The translations under genes and the position numbers were made by a program. From Pictodentalium vernedei (taxonomy: Eukaryota > Mollusca > Scaphopoda > Dentaliida > Dentaliidae): DNA of 64,000 nt. The stretch covers positions 447,354,910 through 447,418,909 of the forward strand of contig CM062289.1 in the NCBI GenBank assembly GCA_031216915.1. The letters run 5' to 3'. Within the stretch, counting starts at the first letter, position 1. Each line of letters begins with the position of its first letter. Positions 45,816 through 56,294 of this stretch are shown in pieces. Below the pieces are notes generated by a model. It had not been told where the DNA came from. It saw nothing but the letters and a program-made list of their open reading frames with translations, and searched no databases.

Positions 45816-46148
45816 TTGATCCACTGGTCACTGGATTGCAGTGAATGATGGTAGCATTGTTCATCATCATAGGGAATAGGTAGATCCTATGGCAGAACAA
45901 AGTGGGATGCGGAAAAAAGTAAATGAGTTGCTTTGCTATAACCACCTTACTTGGCATATAGTATGTTAAACTAATTTTAACATGGTATGAATTGAAATGG
46001 TGGTACAGTAATAGAGAATATCTTTGGGATTAAAGTGTGCATTTGCTTTAGATCCCCTCTGTATTCCCTACACTTTCAGTCGAATCTTAAAGACCTCATG
46101 TGTGTTACGGGATTGGGAGGTTTTAAAAGACGATGTTAAATTTAAGTT
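45816..46148. other. Intron 3 sequence without recognised feature
   Basis: No inverted ends, exon or RNA gene seen. Confidence 0.4.
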
Positions 46149-46465
46149 TTTCTAAGTCCCTTGGATCATATTTGGGCTCACTGTGGGAGCCCGAATGATA
46201 ACTTAGTTCAAAATGAGGAATTTTCTTTAAAAATCTTCTTCAGATCCAGTACTAGATGAATGCTTTTGATATTTGGTATGCAACATCCTTAGGGGTGTAA
46301 GATTCAAGTTTGTTCAAGCCATAGCCCTAGTTCCATAAAATTTGTCTCTCATGACTTCATTCCTTTGTTGTGTTGATGAACCATGTCTTACTGAATGTGA
46401 CCCCCAAATACTTCTTTGAACCACTTTGGCTGGTGAGCGATTAAGGCTTCTTGGGGCCCCTTGTT
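46149..46465 (+). repeat. AGCTCACC-type element, truncated 3' part
   Basis: Only the last two units (AAAATGAGGAATTTTC, GATCCAGTACTAGATGAAT) and the tail GGTGAGCGATTAAGGCTTCT...CCTTGTTA remain; the head is missing. Confidence 0.8.
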
Positions 46466-47165
46466 ATGTGTACCCATACCATGTATGGTACACACAATGC
46501 TGGTATCCTGGGTGGCCCTCCTTTGTTCGTCCATCCTTTGTCTGTCTGTCCGGCATCCGTATCCATTTCTTTGGTATTCAGTAACTTGAAAATTATTGCT
46601 TCGATTGTCAAGTTACTTTACATTTGAGTCCAGGTTACTGATGTGCCAAGCTGTGTAGATTTTGGTGTAAATCTGATAATTTGATCCGGAGATATTAACT
46701 CTATCCTTCAAATTGAAAATTCCTCCAATCCCTTTGGCATGAGATAACTCAAAAAATATCAATCTGATTGTCATGTTACTTCATCTATGTGTTCAGGTTA
46801 CTGATGTGCCAAGCTGTATAGTTTTTGGTGTAAATCTGATAATTTGATCCTGTGATATTAACCCTCTATCCTTCAAATTAAGAACTCCTCCAATCCATTT
46901 CTTCGGCATACGATAAATCAAAAAATATTAATCCGATTATCAGGTTACTTTATATATGTATTCAGGTTACTGATGTGCTGTGCCATATAGTTTTTCATGT
47001 AAATCTAATAATTTGATCCGGAGATGTTAGCCCTTTATCCATCAAATTAGTCACTCCAATCCTTTTCTATATGTACCCATACCATGTATGGTGTACATAA
47101 TGGCGGCATCTGGGGTGGCCCTCTGTCATACAGCTTTCTACTAGTTGTGCGTATGGGTACACATC
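46466..47165. repeat. Repeat with GTACCCATACCATGTATGG and ~165-bp tandem units
   Basis: TGTACCCATACCATGTATGG occurs at about 46468 and again at about 47070, each followed by GTGGCCCTC. Between them are three units of about 165 bp with GGTTACTGATGTGCCAAGCT, GTAAATCTGATAATTTGATC and CGATAAATCAAAAAATAT. A TCCGTCTGTCC-like tract follows the first boundary. Confidence 0.75.
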
Positions 47166-47298
47166 TGACGATTTAATCGGCCTATTTTTCTCAAATAAAA
47201 AAAGAGATAAAGAAAGAAGTCATTGATTCAAAACATGATGTAAATGAGAGTGTTATATTAGTAAATACTATTGCAGAATCAATTATATTTTCTGTTGG

Positions 47299-48069
47299 TA
47301 CAGTAAAACCTGTCTTGAGAGACCACTGTCTTGAGAGACCATCTGTCTTGAGAGACCACATCTACCAGGAACCGATTGGTTTTATTCTATAATGGACCTG
47401 CTATGGGAGACCACCTGTCTTGAGAGACCACCTGTCTTGAGAGACCACTGTGACCTGGTACCAACTTGTATTTTTATGCCATAATAGACCTGTCTTGAGA
47501 GACCGCCCCTTTGAAGACTGAAACCGTGACAAAAACTTTTTACCTGTTCTGGAATTGGAAAATCCATTGTGGTTATACCAACATAATTAAAAGTATTAAA
47601 AGCTCTTAATTGGGTTTCAATTGCTAACTCATTACAGATTGAGATGTTTTTATAAGACCTCTGTGAAAATATTAGGATTATTGCTGAATAAACAATTTCA
47701 TACATACCTCAAATGTAACAGATAGGAATAAAAATAAATTTATGTTGAATATCTTTTTGTAACAAATTGAAATGGACTGTTATAAAAATTATAAAAATAA
47801 ATTAGTGTTGAAAATCTTCAAGGAAGATTTTCAACACTAATTTATTTTTATAATTTTTATAACAGTCCATTTCAATTTGTTACAAAAACTTCATAAAAAA
47901 GAACAACTACAAAGTAATTACAAAAATCCATTTTTCTCCATTTCTGAATTTTGTGGTTTGTTATTCACTGACTTGAGAAAACCTGAAACCTGTTATGAGA
48001 GACCACTTGTCTTGAGAGACCACTTTTGTGTGGCCCAAAGGGCAGTCTCTCAAGACAGATTCTACTGTA
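47299..48069. mobile_element. Tc1/mariner-type MITE, CTGTCTTGAGAGACC family
   Basis: Left end TACAGTAAAACCTGTCTTGA and right end TCTCAAGACAGATTCTACTGTA, with TA on both sides. TGTCTTGAGAGACCAC is repeated several times at the left (47312-47495) and twice at the right. The middle (about 47759-47884) is a near-perfect palindrome with 62-bp arms, TGTAACAAATTG...GAAAATCTTC and back. No transposase. Confidence 0.85.
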
Positions 48070-48611
48070 CAGCCAATTATTATTAATCATTACTAATTAT
48101 AGTGAACCCATGTTGGTTTATTCTGTTATAACGACAATTATCAATCATTGTTTCACTTTTGATTTCTGTTTTTGTAGGAACCGACAGTTTTCACGTGATG
48201 ATTGTAACCGCTGATAATTACTGATCAGTGTAAACACAAGTTAATAATCACATTGTTAATGTAGTTAAACGTTTTGGGTCCAAATACTCAATACCCATTG
48301 GTCAGCTGGATGAAAATGTCATGACCAAATGTAATTCATTTTCCAGTGAATACATTTGGTCGAACTTTGACCCGCATTTACGGTAGAGCGCAGTTGACAG
48401 AATGTAATTTGGGCTGTGTTTGGGCGTTTTTTTAACTTTTAGTGCCTCTCACAGTGATCAACTCCGCCGCTGTTTCTCTGGCGACTCAGAGTTGTGTGCT
48501 TTGTCTTGTGTGAGGGTGGTTTTTCGCCTTGCTTGTTCATACATGTTTTATTTTGTCTTTCTGCTTTGTTGTTTGGTAAAAAGTAGTTTAAACAGTTACA
48601 GAATGTAATTA

Positions 48612-48746
48612 TAAGAATTGAATGCAATTTTTATAATCTTTATTGGAGTATGAACATGTGGGAATGGGTACAAATTGTTGTGATTTGTACCCATTCCCAC
48701 ACGTTCATACTCCAATAAAGATTATAAAAATTGCATTCAATTCTTA
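48612..48746. repeat. Near-perfect palindrome, 64-bp arms, 7-base loop
   Basis: Left arm TAAGAATTGAATGC...GGGTACAAAT, loop TGTTGTG, right arm ATTTGTACCC...GCATTCAATTCTTA. Only one mismatch seen (CATG versus CACG). No terminal repeats or target duplication could be found around it. Confidence 0.92.
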
Positions 48747-48900
48747 AGTGTTTTCTGCAATAACAGCTATTATCAAACAGTATTGAATGTTATGAGTTTC
48801 CCTTTTATTTCTAATGATACCACATAGTTTACTTTATTTTGAAAACATCTAGCCATATATAAAATATGTGTAACTACCCGATGATGTTATTAAGTTCATC

Positions 48901-50100
48901 ATGTCAGAAAGGTCAACACGCCCGCAAGTACGACCAGAGTATCCGTGCCTTTCTTGCCAACAGATTGTGAGGGCAAGACAGGAGGCTTTGTGTTGTGATA
49001 TATGCAACTGATGGCAGCATAGAACATGTCGACAGAACTCCGTACCGACAAATTGTGCGTTTTTCGAGATTACTGATTTTCAGTGGCAGTGTGGCAGTGC
49101 TGGGTGTTCAGCGCCATCTTCGGACACGCCTGTTCAAGAGAGTACTCGGGACTGTTTTGTGGCGCCTGCTAATAATTCAGACACCTATTCACGAGAGCAC
49201 GCGTTTATTATCAAATAACGCATCATTCAATATATCCAATAGAGACTATGACATAGTTGATCCCGTACATGAAAACTCTATACCTGATGAAAACCCTAGC
49301 AGAGTATTAGACTCCGAGAAAACACCATTAGAATTCGAAGTCGTGGACAGTGGTTCTCAGAAAGGGAAAAGAAAACTGGTGTCAAATCACTGATATGCAT
49401 ACACAGCGAAGCTCAAAACGGGTGAAACAACTTACTGGTGGTGCAGCAAGCAAAGCAAAAGCTACCGCTGCCCAGCTAGCGTCATTGAGAAAAATAATGT
49501 GTTTATTAGTGGTCAGATGTCTCACACTCATCCTTGTGAACCAGGACTTAATTTGAAAACTAAAATCGTGACAGATGTAAAAAGTGACGTGTTTAAGCCA
49601 GCACCACAAATTGTTTTTCAGTCTATGGAGACAATAATTTAGCATATAATATTCCAAACCCGTCGCTTCTTTCTAGGACGGCAAATAGAGTCAGGCAAGC
49701 ACTGCGCCCCGCGAAACCCAAAGATTTTAATTTTTAACTCAATACAACATATATTGAGGAGGATTTCTTAAAATCTGATTTGTGGGTTGATGGCAAACGT
49801 CACATCATTTTTGTTACTGGTGATCAACTTGAACTTCTGTCAAATTCTCGACATTGGTACGTGGATGGAACATTTAAAATTGTTCGGGAACCTTTCGTTC
49901 AGTTATTTAGTGTCCATGCTTTTGTGAAAAAGGACAAAGAAACAAAAATGGTGCCATTAGCATTTGTCATGATGTCACGTAGACACACGAAAGATTATGA
50001 AGCAGTATTTTCAGCACTAAAAGAAAAACTACCAAATGAACCAGCTGTAACTGAACTTGTTGCCAATTTTGAAAAAGGATGTCGGAAGGCTGAGACGTGA
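48901..50100 (+). pseudogene. Mutator-like (MULE) transposase gene, decayed
   Basis: Three parts appear in order. (1) 48901-49215: a PHD-like finger, YPCLSCQQIV...LCCDICN, then WQHRTC, and further on FQWQCGSAGC; a TGA (49009) interrupts it between N and W. (2) About 49216-49639, shifted frame: a FLYWCH-type finger, FEVVDSGSQKGKRKLV, then YWWCSKQSKSYRC and MSHTHPC, with a TGA at 49391 and TAG at 49640. (3) Frame shifted again: NPSLLSRTANRVRQALRP, a TAA, then the MULE transposase core VDGTFKIVREPFVQLFSVHA with MVPLAFVMMSRRHTKDYEAV and a closing ELVANFEKG. The core carries the first acidic residue of the DDE triad and ends before the others. Two frameshifts and four stops show it is dead. It lies in intron 3 in sense orientation. 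Confidence 0.8.
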
Positions 50101-50278
50101 GAGATATACTTTCATGTAAAATATAATTATCTAGCTTCAATTATAAGGAGTATATTAATCATAATTTTCAATGCTGTCAACGATATAGGAGAAATTATCT
50201 AGTTTGAAAAATAAATAGGGGACATGCACTATGTGTATCATTAGGTAAAGGGTTAGGTAAAGGGTTAATAGTTGACAC

Positions 50279-51413
50279 CAGGGACCTGCCTAGGGGGGAA
50301 TTTTAGGGAGACTTCAAGTCTCCCTCCAGAAAAAATAGGGAGACTGCAGAGTCATGTAGGGAGACTTCATAGGCAAGTGGGGAAAATTAAGAATATTCAT
50401 GTACCACCCCCGCCCCCCTTCATATTTTCAATGTATGGTCCTCCATTAACGTACAAATAATCCAGGTCCAGTTGTCTATGATGCATCTGTGCCAGGTTAA
50501 AAAATTACAATGTAATTATTGACTGAAAATCCCCCACTGCTACCTTCTTCTTCATGACCCCTCACCTCTTCTTCGTGCCAAACCCCCATCACCCTCCTGT
50601 GGTTGCCTTTCAACAAAGTCTACTAAGCTAATAATTTCCTAAGTCTGAATGTGTGAACAGGACCAGATGTAAGAAGGTTGCTTGGGAGGTACTTTGTTAG
50701 TTAATAAACAAAATACATTCTGGGGTCGAGTATTTTGTAAAAGAAATGTCATTCCGCATCATTTTTATGGTATTTCGGTGTCAATCCGCGTCATTTCATG
50801 TCATTCCGATGTTTAGGAGGACCCTTTTTCAAGATCGTCCACATGCACACTTGTGTCCTGCACAAAGCTTTTCTTGACATCACTAAAGCTTTTTTCATGT
50901 GTTTCAATTCCATTCGTGTTTTTCTGGGAATAGACAGCCCAACAGTTAACAGTCGTCAGCAAATCGAAATGAAAATAATGTGTTATAAAATACGTCCGTT
51001 GTGTATACATTTTCGGCATCCTAAGCGACGTAACCTACTTTCAAACTGGGTTGTTTTGTTGAGTCGCGTAAGTCACCTATTTTCGTTTCGACACTTGAAG
51101 CTCCGACTGGAACGCAACAAAATAGAAATAAAAAAAAATCTGCCAAAAGCGACAATGGACAATTGCTTGTCGTGTGATTTCAAATAAATGGACGTTTATT
51201 TGACGAATTAAAATGCCCATTTATCACACTCGAGCACATTCGATTTTTGAAAATACTCGTTTTCATGTAAACCTCGCATCACTCAGTTCAGCCTTTTCTC
51301 ATTTTGGCCAATTTTTAGAGGGCGACTTGTAATCGCCCTGACTATTTTTCTAGGCGACTTTGGGCTTAGAAGGGCGACTTAATCGCCCTAGTCGCCCTCA
51401 CGGCTGGTCCCTG
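50279..51413. mobile_element. hAT-like element CAGGGACC...GGTCCCTG
   Basis: Short inverted ends CAGGGACC / GGTCCCTG, with the exact 8-bp flank GTTGACAC on both sides (50271-50278, 51414-51421). Near the left end TAGGGAGACTTCA occurs twice, and near the right end GGGCGACTT / AATCGCCCT occur several times, typical subterminal binding-site clusters. 1135 bp; a 129-codon frame at 50798-51187 has no recognisable domain. Confidence 0.85.
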
Positions 51414-51468
51414 GTTGACACCAGCAGAAATGACAATATCGGATTATGTGATAAACAGAATCTCAAAC

Positions 51469-52152
51469 CCCTTCCCGTTTAATATTGAAATTTAGGAAAC
51501 TCGTCAAGTAGATGTCATTTGCAGCTTTCTAAAGCTCGTTGCAAATGAAATCTACTTTACTTGTTTCTAGAGCTGTAGGTTAACCGAAACCGAATCAAGG
51601 TTTTTAGTTTTTTTTTAAAACCAAAACCATCGACATCCTGTAATCTAAGGTTTTTCGTTTTTTATTAAATACTCTCTTGCTGCAGAAATTCACAGAATGT
51701 AGCCATCCCAGAGAAGTGGCAGTGTCTGGGTACTCTCACTACTCTGGGAAGGCTACATTCTTTGAATTTCCAACATTTCAGTTTAGTTGTGTTGGCAGCT
51801 TTCCTCAAGTTGTGTGTAGGTGTCAGACCTCGAAAATGGCCAAGCACAATAAAAGTTCTGTATATTTAGGTAATTATTATATTTGCCTTCCTCATTCTTC
51901 ATGAATTATAGCTTATTTTGGGCATTCATTGAGTTTCAATCAATTTCACTGCCATTCAGTTATGACTCCGGACATAAGAATGTGTTTTATTGAATTTTAT
52001 TTGGCCTCATGAACAAACCGAAAACCGAACTGAACCAGGTTTTACTCCACCTGAAAAACCAAAACCGAAACCGAACAAGAAATTTAAAAACCTACAGCTC
52101 TACTACCTACAGCTCTACTTGTTTCCTAAATTTCAATATTAAACGGGAATTC
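51469..52152. mobile_element. Older palindromic MITE split by a hAT insertion
   Basis: CCTTCCCGTTTAATATTGAA at the left and TTCAATATTAAACGGGAATT at the right are inverted. Inner arms GTAGATGTCATTTGCA / TGCAAATGAAATCTAC surround CAGCTTTCTAAAGCTCGT. The right arm is separated from the rest by the hAT element at 51568-52117. Confidence 0.75.
51568..52117. mobile_element. hAT-like element TAGAGCTGTAGG with exact 8-bp target duplication
   Basis: Starts TAGAGCTGTAGGTTAACCGA and ends AAACCTACAGCTCTA plus a repeat of ACCTACAGCTCTA. CTTGTTTC lies at both borders (51560-51567, 52118-52125). Subterminal CCGAAACCGAA words occur near both ends. Inside, ATGGCCAAGCACAATAAAAG could be the start of a lost coding region. 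550 bp. Confidence 0.88.
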
Positions 52153-52169
52153 ATTTGAGATCCTATACC

Positions 52170-52401
52170 CAACGAATCGGCCGCATCCGCCCGCGTAATA
52201 TTCAAATTCAGTAGTTGAAAAAATATTATTTTTCAAAAAATTTCAACAAAACCATATCATGTGACCCCTCGTTGGAACGAGCTTGTCAAGCTCGTTCCAA
52301 CGAGGGGTCACATGATAAGGTTTTGTTGAAATTTTTTGAAAAATTTTAAATGATATTTAAAAAAATAAATTTTGATATTGTCTGCGTTGGGTAAAGGGAT
52401 A
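52170..52401. mobile_element. TTAA-family MITE (type B), degraded ends
   Basis: Left CCTATACCCAACGAATCGG, right GCGTTGGGTAAAGGGATAAC. Arms contain TTTCAACAAAACCATATCAT / ATGATAAGGTTTTGTTGAAA and the tip GGAACGAGCTT-GTC-AAGCTCGTTCC. The TTAA at each end is mutated. Confidence 0.75.
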
Positions 52402-53040
52402 ACAAAGACCACACCAATTTAAAAAAAGAAAAAACAACATTAGCCATGTTATGTTCGCCATGGATAGAAAGAAGAAATTTTTCAAGTCGGCTTCCTACGG
52501 GCGATAGAACATCAACTTTTGGGAGTCCAGTCGTGATTAGAAGCCGACATTATATAAGGTAAGAGGTGAACAATTAGGGGGTTAAGTATTTATATCATGG
52601 GTGAGTGGTGATCAATTATTTATTTGAATCTGAGTGTATATGACAATAATGTTCCTTTCGAAGATAATGACTAATTTTGTCGTTCTCCTTTTCAGTAAAA
52701 CCCATTCAAAGCACAGCACATGTTCTCTCCACGGAATGAACTCTGTTGAGGAAATTGCGTGGAAAGAACATTCGCTATGTTCGCCATGGTTTTCCGAATT
52801 GTTTGTTCTTGTCGAAGATAGTGACAACTTTCCCCAATTACCATTCGTACTCTCCTCACACATGTACTTTTTTATTTTTACCTGTTGTTATGTTTATCGC
52901 TACTATCGTGCTATTTGTAGATGTGATATGTACGTTTATATATATATTCAATAAATGTTGTTGCATACTAAATCTTCTTTTTTATTAATGGGTATATAGA
53001 CGAACCCCAAATTGTCTGCCAGAAGTTTCGCCGAATCGAC
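52402..53040. other. Intron 3 sequence without recognised feature
   Basis: Contains short imperfect inverted motifs (GTTCGCCATGG at about 52450 and 52780; ACCGAATCG-like near 53030) but no defined element or exon. Confidence 0.35.
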
Positions 53041-53287
53041 CAGTTTTTCGGTTAATTATATATGTGGGTACGTCTTAACTCATGGTTTGAGTACGTTTCG
53101 GTCTGGGTACGTTTTGACTCATTGGGTCTGTTTTGGTCTGGGTACGTTTTGACCCACATCCTCTGGTTCTAATGATATCTATATTTGTATGGTTTTTATT
53201 GAGAAACTTCAGATATTTTAGGTTGCAGTGAGCTAATTTTGGTTAATTTTCTGGCCGTTTTTGGCAGCTATGTTAGGTAAAGTGTTA
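53041..53287. repeat. Inverted counterpart of the 43749 array, plus MITE end
   Basis: Read on minus, CAATAAAAACCATACAAATA, TAGATATCATTAGAACCAG, then GGGTCAAAACGTACCCAGAC units and ATGAGTCAAAACG, as at 43749-43950. Outside it, 53211-53287 ends TATGTTAGGTAAAGTGTTAA, a TTAA-family MITE terminus. Confidence 0.65.
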
Positions 53288-53429
53288 AAAGGTCTGTATA
53301 ATGAACTTAATAGACCATTAGTTGTTTTCCCTTTAATTTCACAATTGCAACTAGAGAATAAATGAGTACATACCGTGAAACTACTACGACATAGAACTCC
53401 ATCCATAGGTTCTATACACACATGATAAC

Positions 53430-53801
53430 AATTATTATTATTTATTATTTATTGGTGTTTAAGGTCACATACTTATGCACAATGGCTAATCGTTACCATG
53501 TCAGTTTTATGGGTAGAGGAAGCCGGAGTACCTGGAGAGAACCACTGAGCATCGACGAGCAACTGTCAGCTCCTCAACATTCCAACTGTTCAAGCTCTGC
53601 TCATGCAGGGTTACAGCAGTTGAAGACGTGCACCATTGTTGTGCAGTACGCCTTAGCACATGGTGTCACCGTGCACCCATGTAGGCAACCAGGCTAAAGT
53701 GCCTTGCCCAAGGACACAACGCGGGTCATCCCGGACGGGGTTCGTACTCGGGGCCTCTAGCATAGAAGTCCAACAGTCTACCACTGAGCCACCACGCTCC
53801 T
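53430..53801 (-). repeat. Full-length SINE with well-preserved tRNA-like head
   Basis: On minus it begins GGAGCGTGGTGGCTCAGTGG with TAGACTGTTGGACT, then GAGTACGAACCCCGTC as B-box, GTGTCCTTGGGCAAGGCACT, the common body, TTAGCCATTGTGCATAAGTA and a (TAA)n tail. ACATGATAAC borders it on both sides (53420-53429, 53802-53811). This is the most tRNA-like head in the window. Confidence 0.9.
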
Positions 53802-53811
53802 ACATGATAAC

Positions 53812-54773
53812 GAAGCATGTTACGAAATTACACAAAATTCTATACTGATAACTGCCAAATAGAGGGAAATTGTCTTTCGTTTGGACGTACTGTTGATCAA
53901 CATGAACACAATTTTTATGATAACATTTGTTTAGTCATCGAATTAGCATTAATCTCAAGTTTACAATGTATAGGGAAAATGTAATGGACACACCAGTTAA
54001 TATCAACTTTTGGACTTTTGAAGAAAAAAAAGTTTCTAGAAACTGGCAATAAAAACTTTTGAGTAGGGATGATTTTGCCGAGTAGGTAGGGAGTAATCAA
54101 ACAAACAATTTTTTTTTTATTACAGCGTAATCCAGTGATTTTGTTCACACTTATACCACTCACTTTATGTCTGCCAGGTCCAAACATGGACTGTAAGACT
54201 GTGTGATTTATTTTTTGGTCAAGTTTTTTTTAAAAACATGACCTGTAGTTTGATGAAGTCTTTGTGTGGGTGGGCGGATGGGTGGGTGTCACCTTTCTCG
54301 TTAGCGCGATAACTTGAACAAATATCAATGGCTTTGTTCAATATTTGGTTTTTGATACTTTCTTAACAATGTCTTGAATTGGTTCGAGACTGGTACAGTT
54401 CAGACATACTGAGCGGAGTTGTGGCCCATAATTAGTTAATTTTTGCCCATTTTCAGCTCGATAGCACACCTTCAATTGACTTTTTGAAGAACAATACAAA
54501 TACTTGTTTTGATGGAATTTCGTGTTTTTATTTTCAAAGCATAGGTTGTGCTTTTTGAATGAATAGAGGTTGAGAAGCTTATCCATTGCAAGATTATGAG
54601 CTTTGTTTTGTAAGAGAAAAATCAGAAAGTAAAAATTATTTAATTATTCATCAGATAGCTGCATCTAAGTACTTAATTCTACGAACTTCACCTCAGAAGA
54701 AATCAGCGACACTGAGTCTTTTTCAAATTTCCCGGATGCCATGGAATTTAGAAAGGACACTGGTCTTGTTTAC
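53812..54773. other. Intron 3 sequence without recognised feature
   Basis: The stretch 54230-54590 (TGGGTGGGCGGATGGGTGGG and TAACTTGAACAAATATCAA) reads like a dispersed repeat but no second copy was found in the window. Confidence 0.35.
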
Positions 54774-54876
54774 ATTGGCATGGCGGGTGTTCGAACCCAA
54801 GCAAAGAGAGTTTCCTATGGCACCAACCGCCTAGCAAAACTATACTGAACCATGCACACCACTCGGCCACCGACAG
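54774..54876 (-). repeat. tRNA-Ser/Leu-like pseudogene or SINE head
   Basis: On minus, GTCGGTGGCCGAGTGGTG matches the start and A-box of class II tRNAs, and TTGGGTTCGAACACCC the B-box and T-arm. The spacing (about 70 bases between) suits a tRNA with a long variable arm. However, the 3' sequence GCCATGCC does not pair with the 5' GTCGGTG, and there is no clear anticodon stem, so it is not a functional tRNA. Confidence 0.5.
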
Positions 54877-55248
54877 ACCCCACCCCATCCCCCCCCCCCC
54901 CCCCCTGCCATGACAATGTAAAAATTATTTTTATTTTTATTTTTGAAATTCACCAACAAAGTTGGATGGCCTCTACAGTTTGTTTAGGTGACATGTTACA
55001 GGGTTTGCACCACACTGAAAAATCCTTGAATTTTAGTCAAACTCTTTGAATTTTCATTATTCAAAAATGCCATCGAAAGTAGTTAATAATCAGTCAGCCA
55101 TGCTCAATAATCACTCAGTTGCAAATTACGCTTGTTTTTTACATCGATTTACATTATTGTAAATCATTGCAGAGTACATGCAGGCTCTCTCAAATACTTT
55201 GCAATAAAATTGATACTGTAGATACCCGTAGATACCCGTGAAAACCCT

Positions 55249-55455
55249 GCAAAGTAAGGTAGTGTTTGTTTACTGTTGTAAACAGGCTGTGTTTTACTAG
55301 TAAAATGAGATCCTGTCACCAATGCCTGGTGTGAAAAATCCTCTAAAACGGGCAGCATGGGTATAAACGGTTGGCTGGACTTGACTTTATCTCCATGTTG
55401 CGGCACGATTAGCCATTGTACAGAAATATTTGTCTTTAAACACCAATACATATTA
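55249..55455 (+). repeat. SINE, third-head type
   Basis: GTAAACAGGCTGTGTTTTAC, CACCAATGCCTGGTGTGAA, ACTTTATCTCCATGTTGCGG, GATTAGCCATTGTACAGAAA and AACACCAATACATA in that order, as at 40790. Confidence 0.75.
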
Positions 55456-55510
55456 TAGAAGAAATATTTTAACCACCAAACATAATATAGCACTCCACCA
55501 GCCATGCTCA

Positions 55511-56020
55511 TATTTCATTTAAATTTGGGAGAACGCATTTGGATTGTCACGAAAATGGTTGCAAGAATCCGCACCAGCTATGAGTGTCCCTGTCACTCCG
55601 TGAGGCCACCATGGTTGAATCCCTGTTATACACTGATAGCACATGTTAACCCATTACCCAACAAAGCTTTTTAATTTTTAAAACATAACTGAATTTGATA
55701 ATATTTTAAAAAACAAACGCTATTCACCAATATGGTCTTACAAATATGATTGTCGTTGGAACTGGCTTATTGATCTGGTTCCAATGACGGCCATACCTGT
55801 ACAATTTTATTGATAAAGTGTCAGAATATTTCAGATCAAGTTAGCCTTGTATTGGTTAATTTGCTGTCGCTGTGTTAGGTAAATGGTTAAATTTACTCAG
55901 TCTTTTTCACGTGAATCCTAGCAGAGGTGCAGCGAGAATCTAAATGGTTTCTTGCTGGTTTTGTTGCGCAGATCTTTGTGTGAATCGATACTTGGATTCT
56001 CGTCGATTCATAAGCCCTGC
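55511..56020. mobile_element. hAT-like CAGGGCTTA element with internal TTAA MITE, copy 2
   Basis: Opposite in orientation to 30667. The right end is TCGATTCATAAGCCCTG; the left end near 55515 is recognised from TTAAATTTGGGAGAACGCAT. The inner MITE spans 55646-55890 (TTAACCCATTACCCAAC ... GTTAGGTAAATGGTTAA, tip GGAACTGGCTT-ATTG-ATCTGGTTCC). On both sides of that MITE the sequence matches 30667-31208 in reverse, including CCACCATGGTTGAA. Confidence 0.75.
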
Positions 56021-56204
56021 CAGTTGAAAAACAAATTTTAAATGAAGGTAAGATTTTTGAGAAATGATAATCCATCATAAAACTGCTGTTTGATAGACAG
56101 TTATTTGACCTCGAAATGTCTAGAAAAATCCTTGGAATGTTTTAGGGTCTTGGAGTGTATGAACCGTGTGTTAATTTTTCATCTTTTTAAACAATTTTTT
56201 GCAG

Positions 56205-56294
56205 TGTTCATTACTTGGTTGTGACTGGGCCTTTACAACAGCACATAAACTGAAGCGACATCAGGAATCTCATGAAGGCAAAAAAGATTTTGTA
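56205..56294 (+). CDS. ZXD-family zinc-finger protein, exon 4 (finger 2)
   Basis: Acceptor AATTTTTTGCAG, donor GTA|GTAAGT; 30 codons, phase 0 at both ends. It holds one C2H2 finger, C-SLLG-C, then DWAFTTAHKLKR, then H-QES-H, followed by EGKKDFV. The GCxWAFTTxxKLKRHxxSH pattern is strikingly like finger 2 of human ZXDC as I remember it, and is the main reason for the family assignment. One finger per exon with phase-0 borders is an orderly architecture. The alternative donor two codons earlier (TTT|GTAGTA) is less likely because it would shorten the linker and is a poorer splice site. Confidence 0.9.

Noticed and set aside
48990..49395. TGA codons interrupting otherwise good PHD-like and FLYWCH frames might mean stop recoding
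   Set aside because: The same gene also has a TAA, a TAG and two frameshifts, and both TGAs can be explained by single C-to-T or G-to-T changes in CGA or GGA codons. Decay is simpler.
54774..54876. A functional tRNA-Ser or tRNA-Leu gene
   Set aside because: A- and B-box words are good, but the acceptor stem does not pair and no anticodon stem is evident.
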